DNA of 64,000 bases, from contig CAUYUJ010009569.1 of assembly GCA_963575745.1 (NCBI GenBank), positions 67,501-131,500 of the forward strand. The letters are read 5' to 3'. The notes beneath the pieces were generated by a model. That model was not told where the DNA came from. It ran no database searches and was given only the letters and a program-made list of their open reading frames with translations. Positions 22,289 to 34,690 of this stretch are shown here, in pieces; within the stretch, counting starts at the first letter, position 1; every line of letters begins with the position of its first letter. Source of the stretch: Prorocentrum cordatum. Taxonomy: Eukaryota > Sar > Dinophyceae > Prorocentrales > Prorocentraceae. Made by a program: the position numbers and the translations under genes.

Positions 22289-22803
22289 GAGTAAAGGCTT
22301 CCAATAGGAATATTGTTTTGTATTGGCTTTCAATAGGAATCCTGTTGTAGTGGCTTTCAACCAGCAGCCTTAAGTGGGTGCTTTCAATGGGAATCCTTTC
22401 GTATTGGCTTTCAATGGGAATCCTTTTGTAGAGGCTTTCAATAGGAATCCTTTTGTACAGCTTTCAATAAGAATCCTTGTGCAGCGGCTTTCAGTAGGAA
22501 TCCGTTTGTAGTGGCTTTTGCTAGGAATCTTTCGGCATAGGCTTTCAATCTGAATCCTTTTGTATTCGCTTCCAATCGGGATCCTTTGTATATACTTTCA
22601 ATGGGCATTCTCTTGTAGAGGCTTTCAATAAGAATCCTCTTGTACGGGCTTCGAATAAGAATCCTTTTGTAAATGCTTTCAATCGGAATCCTTTTGTAAT
22701 GGCTTTCAATCGCAATCCTTTTGTAGCGGCTTTCAGTAGGAATCCTTTTGTAGATGCTTTAAATAGGAATCCTTCTATAAAGGCTTTCAAGAGGAATCTT
22801 TTT
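22289..22803. repeat. R3 spacer array
   Basis: About sixteen units of 27-31 bases built on GGCTTTCAATAGGAATCC and TTTTGTAGAG. The same array recurs at 26.93-27.70 kb, again right after a trailer. Confidence 0.85.
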
Positions 22804-23011
22804 CCCAACCCTCCTTGGTTGGGTATTCGTTTTGAATAGAGCAGTGTGGTCTCCACTCCTTTCTTCCTTCCCGTCCCGCCTTCCTCTTGCCTCCTCCTGT
22901 CTTGCCTGCGGGGGGCTGCGATCTGTGAAACTGTCGCCAGTTTCGAGGCCTGCTGGGGGGCCCAGCACAGTGACGCCACGGGCAGATTCAAATTAGACCT
23001 CGCCATCCCTG

Positions 23012-24672
23012 CGGATATTTTTGCTTCTGACTGGGTGCACGACGCAGGCGTCAACTCGATGACAGAATATCTGCAACGATGCCAGCAACGGGGGCTCGAG
23101 GGCGTCCCTGAGTTCGTCATGGACGAGCTGAAATACGCTCTGCGTAAAATGTGTTGCCGGAAGTGCCAGGACGAGTGCGGCATAGTTGTCGAAATGTTCA
23201 AGTGTGCGTCCGACACTGTTTTGAGGCTTGTGCTGACCATGTTCAACAACATCCTGCGGACGGGCACCGTCGACCCGAGCTGTCACGACACGCTGTTCGT
23301 GATGCTTCCGAAAAAAGGAGACAGGAGCAAACCTGGCAACTGGCGACCCATCGCCATCTTGCGGACAACGTATAATATATTCTCAAAGTTGGTGTACGAA
23401 AGACTAAGAGGGCACCTTGAAGCAAAGCAGCCGCCAGACCAAGTAGGCTTCCGGAAGCATCACTCAATCGACGACGCTTTCGCCGTGCTGGAGAATGTGT
23501 GCGGCAAATCTCTGGAGTGGAATATCCCATGTTGGGTTGCAAGCCTTGATCTGAAGAAAGCTTTCGACAGAATCGAGTATCCTGCTCAGTTCGAGGCCTT
23601 GCGGGTACAAGGTGTGGAACAGTCGTACATAGCTCTACTTGCGATGCTGTACAATCATCAGACGGGGCGCGTGCAAGCTTCGCAGAACTTCGGCATTAAC
23701 AGAGGTGTCAAGCAGGGGGACGTCATCATCCCCATGCTGTTCAGCGCCGGCTTGGAGCTCGCACTTTCCAGGTGGAAGCTCTCTCTTGGCAATCGTGGAC
23801 TTGACGTGGGCGGCGTGTCCGGCGAGAGGCTCACCAACGTCCGATGCGCCGACCATCTCATTGTGTATGCCACATCCTGCAGCGAACTGTGCGATATGAT
23901 AGAGTCACTGTGCGTCGAACTACGCCGGATCGGCCTGCGCTTCAATGCGGCGAAAACGAAAATCTTGACGACGGAGGACCTTACTGGGCCGGCACACGTC
24001 GAGATTGGCGACGACATGGTCGAACTTCTGTTCGGCAGCGACACTCATTTATATTTGGGATGGAAAGTGCCGGGGTCCTTGCGTCAACGCGCTGACGTTG
24101 AGTTGTCGCACCGGTTGCAGGCCGCTTGGGGCAGGTTCCATGAGCGACGGAGTATACTTACCGACAGACAGATTTCAATCCGTCGCCGCCTCAAGCTCTT
24201 CGATTCAGTCGTAACGCCTACGGTGCTGTTTGGTCTGCCAACGCTTGCCCTGACGGCGCGCCAGAAGGAGCAGCTGGACGTCCTGCAACGACGCATGCTG
24301 CGCTTGATTGTGGGGTGGGTGCGCCTTGACGACGAAGACTGGAACGTCACCATGCGTCGAATGAACGACCGGGTCGACAGGGCTCTGTCATTGTACCCTG
24401 TTCGAAGCTGGCGGGGAAGGCTGGCCCACCTGCAGTGCAATTTCGCTGGCCAGCTTGGACAGAAACCCGACAGCTGGGCGCGCCGTGTATCAAGCTGGAG
24501 CCCGCCCTCAACCTATCCCGGGGCAGGCCGTGGACGAGGTCGTCCAGCATGTCGTTGGGACGATCGCTTGCAAAAGTACTCGCTTGCAAAGTTTGGTGAG
24601 CCATGGTACGTCGCTGCTCGAGACCGCAGGAAATGGCGTGCGCAGGCCGAGGGCGACGCGCGGGACTTCTGA
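23012..24672 (+). pseudogene. LINE reverse transcriptase, active site altered
   Basis: About 550 codons open to a stop at 24670-24672, with the frame running in from the upstream repeat. In order: the N-terminal finger helix (DELKYALRKM), LPKKGDRSKPGNWRPI, motif A LDLKKAFDRI near 23550, motif B GVKQGDVIIPMLF near 23705, motif C and a thumb region. A C-terminal region with RRMLRLIVGWVR and a closing WDDRLQKY follows. Motif C reads RCADHLIVYA where LINEs have a Y/F-A-D-D core, so the second catalytic Asp is His. The copy should be inactive even though the frame is intact. Confidence 0.85.
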
Positions 24673-24774
24673 GTTCAGCTTTGCATGCAGATATTCCATC
24701 GCCCACACGAGTGTATAGCTTTCTGCCCACGACCGCTTGCGGACCGATCCGACTCGACCGGGCCTCGCTTGCTT
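23012..24774 (+). mobile_element. 5'-truncated LINE inserted in R1A array
   Basis: The R1A unit is interrupted after GCCATCCCTG (23002-23011) and resumes with GCCATCCCTG (24775-24784) followed by the expected GGGGGG and CTGCGATCTG. The 1,763 bases between therefore look like one retrotransposon copy with a 10 bp target duplication. The 5' end starts inside the reverse transcriptase with no endonuclease part, as in 5'-truncated LINE copies. About 100 bases of 3' untranslated sequence follow the stop, without a poly(A) tail. Confidence 0.8.
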
Positions 24775-26925
24775 GCCATCCCTGGGGGGGCTGCGATCTG
24801 TGAAACTGTCGCCACTTTCGAGGCCTGCTGGGGGGCCCAGCACAGTGACGCCACGGGGAGATTCAAACTAGACCTCGCCATCCCTGGGGGCTGCGATCTG
24901 TGAAACTGTCGCCACTTTCGAGGCCTGCTGGGGGGCCCAGCACAGTGACGCCACGCGCGGACCCAAATAAGACCTCGCCGTCCCTGGGGGGCTGCGATCT
25001 GTGAAGCTGTCGCCACTTTCGAGGCCTGCTGGGGGGCCCAGCGCAGTGACGCCACACGCGGATTCAAATAAGACCTCGCCATCCCTGGGGGGCTGCGATC
25101 TGTGAAGCTGTCGCCGCTTTCGAGGTCCTGCTGGGGGGCCCAGCGCAGTGACGCCACACGCATATTCAAATTAGACCTCGCCATGCCTGGGGGGCTGCGA
25201 TCTGTGAAACTGTCGCCATTTTCGAGGTCTGCTGGGGGGCCCAGCACAGTGACGCCACGCGCATATTCAAATTAGACCGCGCCATGCCTGGGGGGGGCTG
25301 CGACCCGTGAAACTGCCGCCGTTTTCGAGGCCTGCTGGGGGGCCCAGCACAGTGACGCCACGCGCGGGCCCAAATTAGAGCTCGCCATCCCTGGGGGGCT
25401 GCGATCTGTGAAGCTGTCGCCACTTTCGAGGCCTGCTGGGGGGCCCAGCACAGTGACGCCACGCGCGGGCCCCAATTTGACCTCGCCATGCCTGGGGGGA
25501 TTCGATCTGTGAAACTGTCGCCAGTTTCGAGGCCTGCTGGGGGGCCCAGCGCAGTGACGCCACACGCGGATTCAAATAAGACCTCGCCATCCCTGGGGGG
25601 CTGCGATCTGTGAATCTGTCGCCACTTTCCAGGCCTGCTGGGGGGGCCCGCGCAGTGACGCCACACGCGCATTCAAATTAGACCTCGCCATCCCTGGGGG
25701 GCTGCGATCTGTGAAACTGTCGCCACGTTCGAGGCCTGCTGGGGGGCCCAGCACAGTGACGCCACGCGCGGGCCCAAATTAGACCTCGCCATCCCTGGGG
25801 GGCTGCGATCTGTGAAACTGTCGCCACTTTCGAGGCCTGCTGGGGGGCCCAGCACAGTGACGCCACGCGCGGACCCCAATTGGACCTCGCCATCCCTGGG
25901 GGCTGCGATCTGTGAAACTGTCGCCACTTTCGAGGCCTGCTGGGGGGCCCAGCACAGTGACGCCACGCGCGGACCCAAATTAGACCTCGCCATCCCTGGG
26001 GGGCTGCGATCTGTGAAACTGTCGCCACTTTCGAGGCCTGCTGGGGGGCCCAGCACAGTGACGCCACGCGCGGATCCAAATTAGACCTCGCCATCCCTGG
26101 GGGGCTGCGATCTGTGAAACTGTCGCCACTTTCGAGGCCTGCTGGGGGGCCCAGCACAGTGGCGCCACGCGCGGACCCAAACTAGACCTCGCCATCCCTG
26201 GGGGGCTCGATCTGTGAAACTGTCGCCACTTTCGAGGCCTGCTGGGGGGCCCAGCGCAGTGACGCCACGCGCGGACCCAAATTAGACCTCGCCATCCCTG
26301 GGGGGCTGCGATCTGTGAAACTGTCGCCACTTTCGAGGCCTGCTGGGGGGCCCAGCACAGTGACGCCACGCGCGGACCCAAATTAGACCTCGCCGCCCCT
26401 GGGGGGATTCGATCTGTGAAACTGTCGCCAGTTTCGAGGCCTGCTGGGGGGCCCAGCGCAGTGACGCCACGCGCGGACCTCAATTAGACCTCGCCATGCC
26501 TGGGGGGCTGCGATCTGTGAAGCTGCTGCCACTTTCGAGGCCTGCTGGGGGGCCCAGCACAGTGACGCCGCGCGCGGACCCAAATTAGACCTCGCCGCTC
26601 CTGGGGGGCTGCGATCTGTGAAACTGTCTTTCGAGGCCTGCTGGGGGGCCCAGCACAGTGACGCCACGCGCGGACCCAAATTAGACCTCGCCATCCCTGG
26701 GGGGCTGCGATATGAGATCACCGCTTTCGAAGTGGCTAGGGTTGCTCAGGGATTGTAACTAATTAGCTTTATCTAGTCCTTGTCCTGTAGCCAGTGTCCT
26801 GCGAGTCTTCCGAATGCCGTCTGCAGACGTATGTTACCCGCGCTCCGCCATCGCCCCCCTTATAATTTGTCCTAAACTATTTGCGCCCCGCGTTTGCGCA
26901 GGGGTTGGGTACGTCGCCAGGGTAA

Positions 26926-27710
26926 ATTTGTATTGGCTTTCGGTAAGAATCCTGTTGTATTGGATTTCAGCCGGCATCCTTTAGTAGGCGCTTTCAATGG
27001 GAATCCTTTCGTATTGGCTTTCAATAGGAATCCTTTTGTAGATGCTTTCAAAAAAAGGAATCCTTATGTAGAGGTGTTTAATAGGAATCCTTTGGTACAG
27101 ACTTCCAATCTGAATACTTCTGTGCGAGGATTTTAACGGGAATCCTTTTATAACGGCTTCCAATCGTAATTTTTCTGTAGAGAATTTCACTAGGAATCGT
27201 TTTGTAGATGCTTTCGGTGGGGATCCTTCTGTAAAGGCTCTGAATAGGAATCCTTGTGTGTTGGCTTTCCATGGGCATCCTTTTGCATCGGCGTTCAATC
27301 GGAATCCTTTTGTAAGGGATTTCACTAGGAATCCTTTTGTAGAGGCTTTCAACGTGCATCCTTTTGCGTTGACTTTCAAACGGAATCCTTTTTGTAGAGG
27401 CTTTCAGTGAGAATCCTTTCGTAGAGGTTTTCAATAATAATCCTTTTGTAGAGGCTTCCAATAGGAATCAGTTTGCACAACTTTCAATCGGAATCCTTTT
27501 GCGTTGGGTTTCAATACACATCCGTTTCTAGAAGGTTTCAATATGAACCGTTTTGTCGAGGATTTCAACAGGGATGCTTTTGTCAAGGCTTTCATTGTAG
27601 AGGCTTTCAATCGGAATCCTTTTGTCGAGGCTTCCAATCGAAATCCTGTTGTAGAGGCTTTCAACAGGAATCCCCCTTTCAAAGGCGGAGGCTTTCAAGT
27701 GGACTATATA
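26926..27710. repeat. R3 spacer array
   Basis: Some 25 diverged units of about 30 bases with GGCTTTCAATAGGAATCC, TTTTGTAGAGG and similar. Homologous to 22.29-22.80 kb and placed likewise just after a trailer. Confidence 0.85.
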
Positions 27711-27724
27711 TATGTATATAGATA

Positions 27725-27981
<257 letters not shown>

Positions 27982-28059
27982 AGAGAGGAGGAGGCGTAGG
28001 GATAGTTTCGCATCGTTTTCATTATTAAGAGGAACACACGAAAGGCACCAGGCTCCCTC

Positions 28060-28276
28060 TGCACCTGGAACCTTCGGCACACCCCGCACGCGTTTCGTGG
28101 CCCCATAGGGAATTCCACCGACGGCCCAAGTGGCTGCTCTCGCATGCGCCCACTGGGCAATTTTTGGCACACCCTTCACACGTTTCGTGGCCTTATAGGG
28201 AGCTCCTCCGAATGCGGTGCATACAACGACGGTACTAACAACTGCACAATGTTGGGTCCTTCGCCGGGTTAATTTT
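28060..28276 (+). repeat. Short R2 piece with trailer
   Basis: Two R2 units (CACACCCCGCACGCGTTTCG, GGCCTTATAGGGAGCTCC) lead into a closing phrase and the trailer TGTTGGGTCCTTCGCCGGGT (28250-28269). No leader is visible; the GA run lies just upstream, so this is a 5'-truncated module. Confidence 0.65.
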
Positions 28277-28415
28277 GCGCGTGTGGGGCTTTCTGGCAGT
28301 CCAATGGGGGCGCGCACCCCCCCCCCCCCTACCGCACACAAACACTCAAACCAAACCGACATGAGGAGGATTTCGGGGGGGGGAAACGGACCAACACACA
28401 CTCATCACATTTATA
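28277..28415. other. Spacer between modules
   Basis: Contains a run of 15 C (28317-28331) and ACAAACACTCAAACCAAACC. No gene seen. Confidence 0.4.
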
Positions 28416-30137
28416 CCAACCATCTTGTGGTGTTGGGCCATCGTTTTGAAGAGATGGTGCCCCGCGTCCTCCTCCTCTTTCTCCGCCTCCTCCCCTCTTT
28501 TCCGCCCGCTCCCCCCTCCTCAATCACCCCCCTCTTTTTGGCATAGCCCTCACATGTTTCGTGGCGCCATAGGAAGCCCCACCAAAGGCCCTAGTGGATG
28601 CGTTCACATGCAGTTACTTGTCCATGTTGGCACGCCCCTCACTCGTTACGTGGCCCCATAGAGAGCTCCACCCAAGGGCCCAGCGGCTGCGTTCACATGG
28701 CGCCACCTACTCACTTTGGCACGCCCTTCACGCGCTTCGGGGCCCCATAGGGCCCCACCGAAGGCCCCAGTGATTGCGCTCACATGCCGTCACCTGTCCT
28801 CATTGGCGCACCCCTCACACGTTTCGTGGGCCCATAGGGAGCTCCACCGAATGCACCCGTGGCTGCGTTCACATTCCGCCACCTGTCCACTTTGGCACAC
28901 CCGTCCCAGGTTTCGTGGCCCCATAGAGAGCTCCACCCAAGGGCCCAGCGGCTGCGTTCACATGGCGCCACCTATTCACTTTGGCCCACCCCTCACACGC
29001 TTCGTGGCCCCATAGGGAGCTCCACCGAAGGCCCCAGTGGCTGCGTTCACACGCCTCCAACTATCCTCTTTGGCACACTCCTCACGCGTCTTGTGGCCCC
29101 ATAGGGAACTCCACCGAAGGCCTCGGTGGTTGCGTTCGCATGCAGCTGCCCCTCCACTTTGGCACGCACACGTTTCGCGGCCCCATAGGGAGCCCCTCGG
29201 AAGGCCCCAGTGGCATGGTTCGCATGCGGTTCCCCCACCCATTACAGCGTTTCGTGGTCCCATAAAGGGGCTCCAACGAAGGCGCTAGTGGCGGTTTCCG
29301 CATGCGCTTTCCCCACCCAGTACAGCGTTTCGTGGCCCCACAAGGAGCTCCACCGAAGGCCCCAGAGGCGGTGTCCGCATGCGCTTCCCCCACCCAGTAC
29401 AGCGCTTCGTGGCCCCATAGGGAACCCCACCGAAGGCCCAGTGGCGGTGTCCGCATGCGCCTCCCCCACCCAGTACAGCGTTTCGTGGCCCCACAGGGAG
29501 CTCCACCGACGGCTCCAGTGGCGGTGCCCGCATGCGTCTCCCCCACCAGCGCTTCGGGGTCCCATAGGGAGCTCCACTGGCGGCCCCAGTGGCGGTGTTC
29601 GCATGCGTTGCCCACAGCCAGCACAGCGCTTCGTGGTCCCAGAGGTGGCTCCACCGAAGGCCCCAGTGGCGGCTTTCGCATACGTTTCCTCCACCCAGTG
29701 CAGCGCTTCGTGGCCCCAGAAGGAGCTCTACCGAAGGCTCCATCGGCTGCTTTCGCATGCGCCTTCCCCCCCCACGCATTTCAACGCTTCGTGGACCCAT
29801 AGGGAGCTCCACCGAAGGCCCCAGCGGCGGTGTTCGCATGCATGCGTCCGCCCCCACTCAGTACAGCGCTTCGTGGCCCCATAGGAAGCTCCACCAAAGG
29901 CACCAGTGGCGACGCTCGCGTGGCGGCCCCGCTCCATTCCGGCACGTTTCTCACACGCTTCGTGGCCCCATATGGTGCGCCACCGAAGACCTCAATGTCT
30001 GCGCCCACATGCGCCCCCGCCCTATTTTGGCACACTCTTTACACGCTTCGCGGCCACATAAAGAGATCCACCGAAGGCGATACCCACCCCAGCGGTACTC
30101 ACAACTGCGTATGGTTGGGCCGTTCGCCAGGACATTT
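28416..30137 (+). repeat. Repeat module 13 (leader, R2 array, trailer)
   Basis: Leader CCAACCATCTTGTGGTGTTG at 28417, CGTTTTGAAGAGATGG and a CT tract; R2 array 28540-30080; closing phrase GCGATACCCACCCCAGCGG; trailer GGTTGGGCCGTTCGCCAGGA at 30113-30132. The first half of the array has GCTGCGTTCACATG units and the second half GGCGGTGTCCGCATGCG units, so two R2 subtypes were amplified next to each other. Confidence 0.75.
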
Positions 30138-30310
30138 TCTTTGTGCGTGTGTGTGTGTGAGTGTGTGCGTGGGGGACTTGAGGGGTCCAGGGGACTCATT
30201 TCGACGAACAGGCATAGGAGGTCGCCCCCCCTATTTGTTGAGTCTCCATTTCGAACGCCTTTGAGGGTTTTGGTGCGAGCAACCACTAACTTCCTCAAGG
30301 CCGGTTTTCG
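30138..30310. repeat. G/C-tract spacer with GT run
   Basis: A (GT)n run (30143-30170) followed by GGGGGACTTGAGGGGTCCAG and CCTTTGAGGGTTTTGG, a piece of the repeat type seen at 1-1250. Confidence 0.55.
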
Positions 30311-32349
30311 CAACCATCCTGTGGTGTTGGGCCCTCGTTTTGAAGAGACGCCCCCCCCGTCCTTCATTAGCAGTTCCCTTCTACCTCCTCCCTCCTCCCT
30401 CCTCCCACGCCTGCCTCTGCCCTTCGCGTGCCGATTCCAGCGCACCCCTCACATGCTTCGTGGCCCCCTTGGGAGCTCCACCCAAGGCCCCAGTCTTTGT
30501 GTTCGCATGCCACCTCAAAACAATTTCGACGCACGCCTTACACCTTTCGTGGCCCCGCAGGGTGCCCACCTAAGGCCCCTCTGGCTGCGTTCGCATATCT
30601 AGTCCACACACTTCGGCGCACCCCGCACACGTTTCGGGGCTCCATCTGGGGCTCCACCGAAGGCCCAAGTGGCTGCGTTCGCATGCCTGGTCCATACCAT
30701 TTCGGCGCACCCTTCACACGTTTGATGGCCCCATGGGGAACTCGTCTGCATACCTGGTCCACGCAATTTCGGCGCACCTCTCACGCGTTTCGTGGCCCCA
30801 CCTGGGGCTCCACCGAATGTCCCAGTGGCTGCGTTTGCAGGAGTGGTTGCCTTTGATTTCGGCGTACCCGTCACACGTTTCGTGGCCCCATTGGAAGCTC
30901 AACCCAAGGGCCCAGTGGCTGCGTTCGCAGGAATATCTGGTCCACACCATTTCGGCGCACCCGTCTCACGTTTCGTGGCCCCATCTGGAGTTCCAGCGAA
31001 GGCCCCAGTGGCTGCGTTCGCTCGAATGTATCCTCAACGTTTCGTGGCCCCATAGGGAGCTCCACTGATGGCCCCAGTTGCCGCGTTCGCATGCGCCCAC
31101 CGCACCAATTTCGGCACACCCCTTACACGTTTCGTGGCCTCATGGGGAGTTCCTCCGAGGGCCCCAGTTGCTGCGTTTGCACACCTGGTCCACACCATTT
31201 CGGCGCACCTCTTACACATGTCGTGGCCCCATGGGAAGCTCCATCTAAGGTCCCAGTGGCTGCTTTCTCTTGCCTCCTCCAGGCAATTTCGGTGCACGCC
31301 TCACATGTTTCGTGGCCCCATAGAGAACTCCATCGAAAGCCCCAGGTTGCTGCGTTCGCATTCATTTTCCACACCATTTCGGCGCAACCCCTCACGTTTG
31401 GTGGCATTAGTATGGCGCTCCACCGCATTCCCAGGTGGCTGCGTTCGCATGCCTTCTCCACACCGTCTCGGCGCCCCACTCACACGTTTCGCGGCCCCAT
31501 AAAGGGGGCTCCACCGAATGCCCCAGTGGCAGGAGTCGCATGCATGACCGCGCTAATTTCGGCGCACCCCTCACACGTTGCATGGCTCCATAAGGGGGCT
31601 CCACCTGAAGGCCCCAGTGGCACGAATCGCATGCGTGACCGCGCCACTTTCAGCGCATCTCTCACACGCTTCGTGGCACCCGTGGGAGTTCCACCTAAAG
31701 CCTCAGTGGCTGCGTTCGCATGCCTCCTCCAAACAATTTCGGCGCACACCTCCCACGCTTCGTGGCCAAGGGACCAGTCGCGGCGTTCGCATGCATGCTC
31801 CACGCAATTTCGGCGCACCCCTCACACGTTTCGTGGCCCCATAAGGGCGCTCCACCGAAGGCCCCAGTTGCAGAAAGCGCAAGCGTGACCGCGCCAATTT
31901 CGGCGCACGCCTCACACGTTTCATGGCTCCACAACAGGGGCTCCACCTGAAGGCCTCAGTGGCAGTATTCTCATGCGTGACCGCGTCAACTTCGGCAGGG
32001 GGCTCCACCTGAGGCCCCAGTGGCAGGACTCGCATGCGTGACCGCGCCCATATCGGCACACCTCTCACACGTTTCGTCGCCCCATGGGGAACTCCACCTG
32101 AAGGCCCCAGTGGCAGGATTTGCAGGAGTGACCGTTCCCATGTCGGCGCATTCCTCACACGTTCAGCAGATTACTCGTAAAGGAGTGCGTGCAGATGTAA
32201 CCCGTTACGGCTGACCTCTGCGTTTCCATCAGCAATGCGGTCTCGTCTTTCCCACGCACGCCTTAGTCTTTTTTAGCCCCATCCCTTAGTTTGAACCTGT
32301 CTTGTGGTACTCGCAGCTGCGTATGGTTGGGTCCTTCGCCAGGTTAATT
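30311..32349 (+). repeat. Repeat module 14 (leader, R2 array, trailer)
   Basis: The leader core CAACCATCCTGTGGTGTTGG is at 30311. The R2 array runs about 30425-32170 with its own subtype (ATTTCGGCGCACCCCTCACA, GTGGCTGCGTTCGCATGC, TGACCGCGCCAATTTCGG). A 170-base trailer ends GGTTGGGTCCTTCGCCAGGT at 32327-32346. Confidence 0.75.
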
Positions 32350-32455
32350 TTTGGAGGTTCTGGGGATCCGGGGGACCCCCTAAACAAAAACAGTAAACAA
32401 CGCCTTTGAATTTTGTGGGGGAACCACAACCCAGCAACCCTCAATGTGGTTTTTC
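32350..32455. repeat. G/C-tract spacer
   Basis: GGAGGTTCTGGGGATCCGGG, GGACCCCCTAAACAAAAAC and CCCTCAATGTGG match the 1-1250 repeat type. It lies between a trailer and a leader. Confidence 0.6.
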
Positions 32456-33849
32456 CCACAACCATCCTGTGGTGTTGGGTCCTCGTTTAGACTCTGCAGC
32501 GCCCCGCGACATCTCCTCACACACCTCCTCCTCCTCCTCCCCTCCTCTGTCTTCGTCGCCGTCGATATTGTAATCTCACCATCCTCATTTCCACGACCTT
32601 TACCAGGACATCAGCACTATCATCATGATCAGAATCATTATCAGCAGCATCAACATTATCACCATCATCATTTTCATGCCGGCACACCTCTCACGTTTCG
32701 TGGTACCATCAGCTCCCGCCTTTCATTTTGACACACCTCTCACACGTTTCGTGGCCCCATAGGGGAATCCACTTAAGGCCCCAGTGGCCGCGTTCGCAGG
32801 TGTTTGCGCTTCTCATTTCGGCATGCTCCTCACACGCTTCGTGGCCCTTTTGGGAGCTCCACCTAAGGACTCAGTGTGAGCGTTCGCATGAGTTTCCGCT
32901 TCTCATGTCAGCGCACCTCCCACGCTTAGTGGTCTCATAGTGAGTTCCTCCGATGGTCCCAGTGGCAGCGTTCGCATGAATTTGCGCTTCTGATTTCCGC
33001 GCACCCCTCACACGTTTCGTGGCCCCATAGGGGGCTCCACCGAAGGTTCCAGTGGCCGCGTTCGCAGGAGCTGCCGCCTTTGATTTCGACGCACCCCTCA
33101 CACGTTTGGGTCCCCCATAGGACGCTCCACCGAAAGCCCCAGCCGCAGCGTTCGCATGAGTTCCCGTGTATCATTTTTGTACACCCCTCCCACGTTTCGT
33201 GGGCGCCATAAAGAACTCAACCGAAGGCTCCAGTGGCAGGGTTCGCAGGAGTTCTGAGTTCCAGCCTCTCATTTCGGCGCGCCCCTCACTCCTTTCGCGG
33301 AGCCATGGGGAGCTCCATCGAAGGCCCCAGTGGCTGCGTTCGCGCGAGTTGTCGCCTTTCACGTCGACACACCCCTCAGACGCTTCGCGGTCTCATAGGG
33401 AGCTCCGCCGTAGACCCCAACGGCTTCGCGTGGGCTCCCGCCTTTGATTCCGGCATACCCCTCACGCGTTTCGTGCCCCCATAGGTAGTTCCACCGATGG
33501 CCATTGTGGCAGGGTTCGCATGCGTCCCCGCCCCTCATCTCGGCATGCCCCTCACGTCTCTTGGCCCCACAAGGAGTTCCACCGAAGGCTCCAGTAGGCA
33601 GGGTTCGCATGTGTCCCTGGCCTTCATCTCGGCACACCCCTCCCACGTTTCGTGGCCCCATATTCGCCCTATAATGGCCTCGTGATTCGTCCGCCGCCAC
33701 CTGTCCAAGTCGCCCCGTGTCCCGTCCTTTCTGCGGCGCGCTGCCTGAGCTTCCAACGCTATTCGTAGTTTGCTCGCCGCCTTCTTTGTTCCACCTGCCT
33801 TGTGGGACTCGCAGCTGCATATTCTTGGGTCTATCGCCAGGATCATTTT
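32456..33849 (+). repeat. Repeat module 15 (leader, R2 array, trailer)
   Basis: The leader straddles 32456-32480 (CCACAACCATCCTGTGGTGT) followed by CTCC and ATCATC stretches (32600-32670). R2 units of the GTTCGCAGGAGTTGC type fill 32675-33665. The trailer region 33700-33849 ends TCTTGGGTCTATCGCCAGGA. Confidence 0.7.
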
Positions 33850-34261
33850 TGTTGGGGGGTCTAGGGGGGTCTGGGGTCCCCCCTCACCCCTCCTTAACCC
33901 TTGAGGGCGTTTCGGGGGGGAACCCGTCCAAAACCCCTCAAGGTTTTTTGGTTGCGGGGTTCACTGGGGGGTTCTAGTTCCCAACCCCCCCCCCCACAAA
34001 TCCCCGCATCGATCTTGTTTTCAGGTGGTTTCCCAGGCGTTTTGGCGAATTGCGATTTTTGAGGGTTTCATTGGACGCATCCGGGAACTTTAAAACAAAA
34101 TACGTACCCCGTTGGAATGTTAGTTACCTAACAGCGAAGACTGATAGGTTTCTAGTGGTGTCAAAAGAGAGCATCATGACTCCTCAGGGGGGTCGGGGCG
34201 GGACCCGGGGCGGCTGCCGTCGAAGCCCAAATCGCTTGGGACATCCTCGCAAAATCGCTCT
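33850..34261. other. G/C-tract repeat then low-copy spacer
   Basis: 33850-34005 is a G/C-tract repeat (GGGGGGTCTAGGGGGGTC, CAAAACCCCTCAAGG). 34010-34261 is low-copy, moderately A+T-rich sequence with no recognisable gene. Confidence 0.5.
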
Positions 34262-34690
34262 TGGCGCTGCTAGAACTCCATTCCCGGCGTACATTTTGGA
34301 TGCCCGGAGCCAACTGTAGGCCACTTCGTGGTCTTCGAGTTCCCAGAACTCCATTCCCGGCACATTTTGGATGCCCGGAGCCAACTGTAGGCCACTTCGT
34401 GGTCTTCGAGTTCCCAGAACTCCATTCCCGGGCCACATTTTGGATGCCCGGAGCCAACTGTAGGCCACTTCGTGGTCTTCGAGTTTCCAGAACTCCATTC
34501 CCGGGCCACATTTTGGATGCCCGGAGCCAACTGTAGGCCACTTCGTGTAGGCCACTTCGTAGGTCTTCGAGTTCCCAGAACTCCATTCCTGGGCATGATT
34601 TTGAATGCCCGGAGCCAACTGCAGGCCACTTCGTGTTCTTCGAGTTCCCAGAACTCCATTCCCGGGCCACATTTTGAATGCTGAGGCAGG
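34262..34690. repeat. 71-74 bp tandem repeat
   Basis: Six and a half units carrying AGAACTCCATTCCCGGGCCA, CATTTTGGATGCCCGGAGCC and AACTGTAGGCCACTTCGTGG. CCATTCC starts at 34278, 34351, 34422, 34495, 34582 and 34656. The 87-base step contains an internal duplication of GTAGGCCACTTCGT. Confidence 0.9.

Larger units (their letters stand above)
22804..26925 (+). repeat. Repeat module 11 (leader, R1A split by LINE, trailer T3)
   Basis: The leader begins at 22804 (CCCAACCCTCCTTGGTTGGG). One R1A unit runs 22907-23011 and is cut by a LINE fragment. R1A resumes at 24775 and continues for about nineteen 101-base units to 26705, mostly of the TGACGCCACGCGCGGACCC subtype. Trailer T3 (26706-26925) matches 9553-9771. 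Confidence 0.8.
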
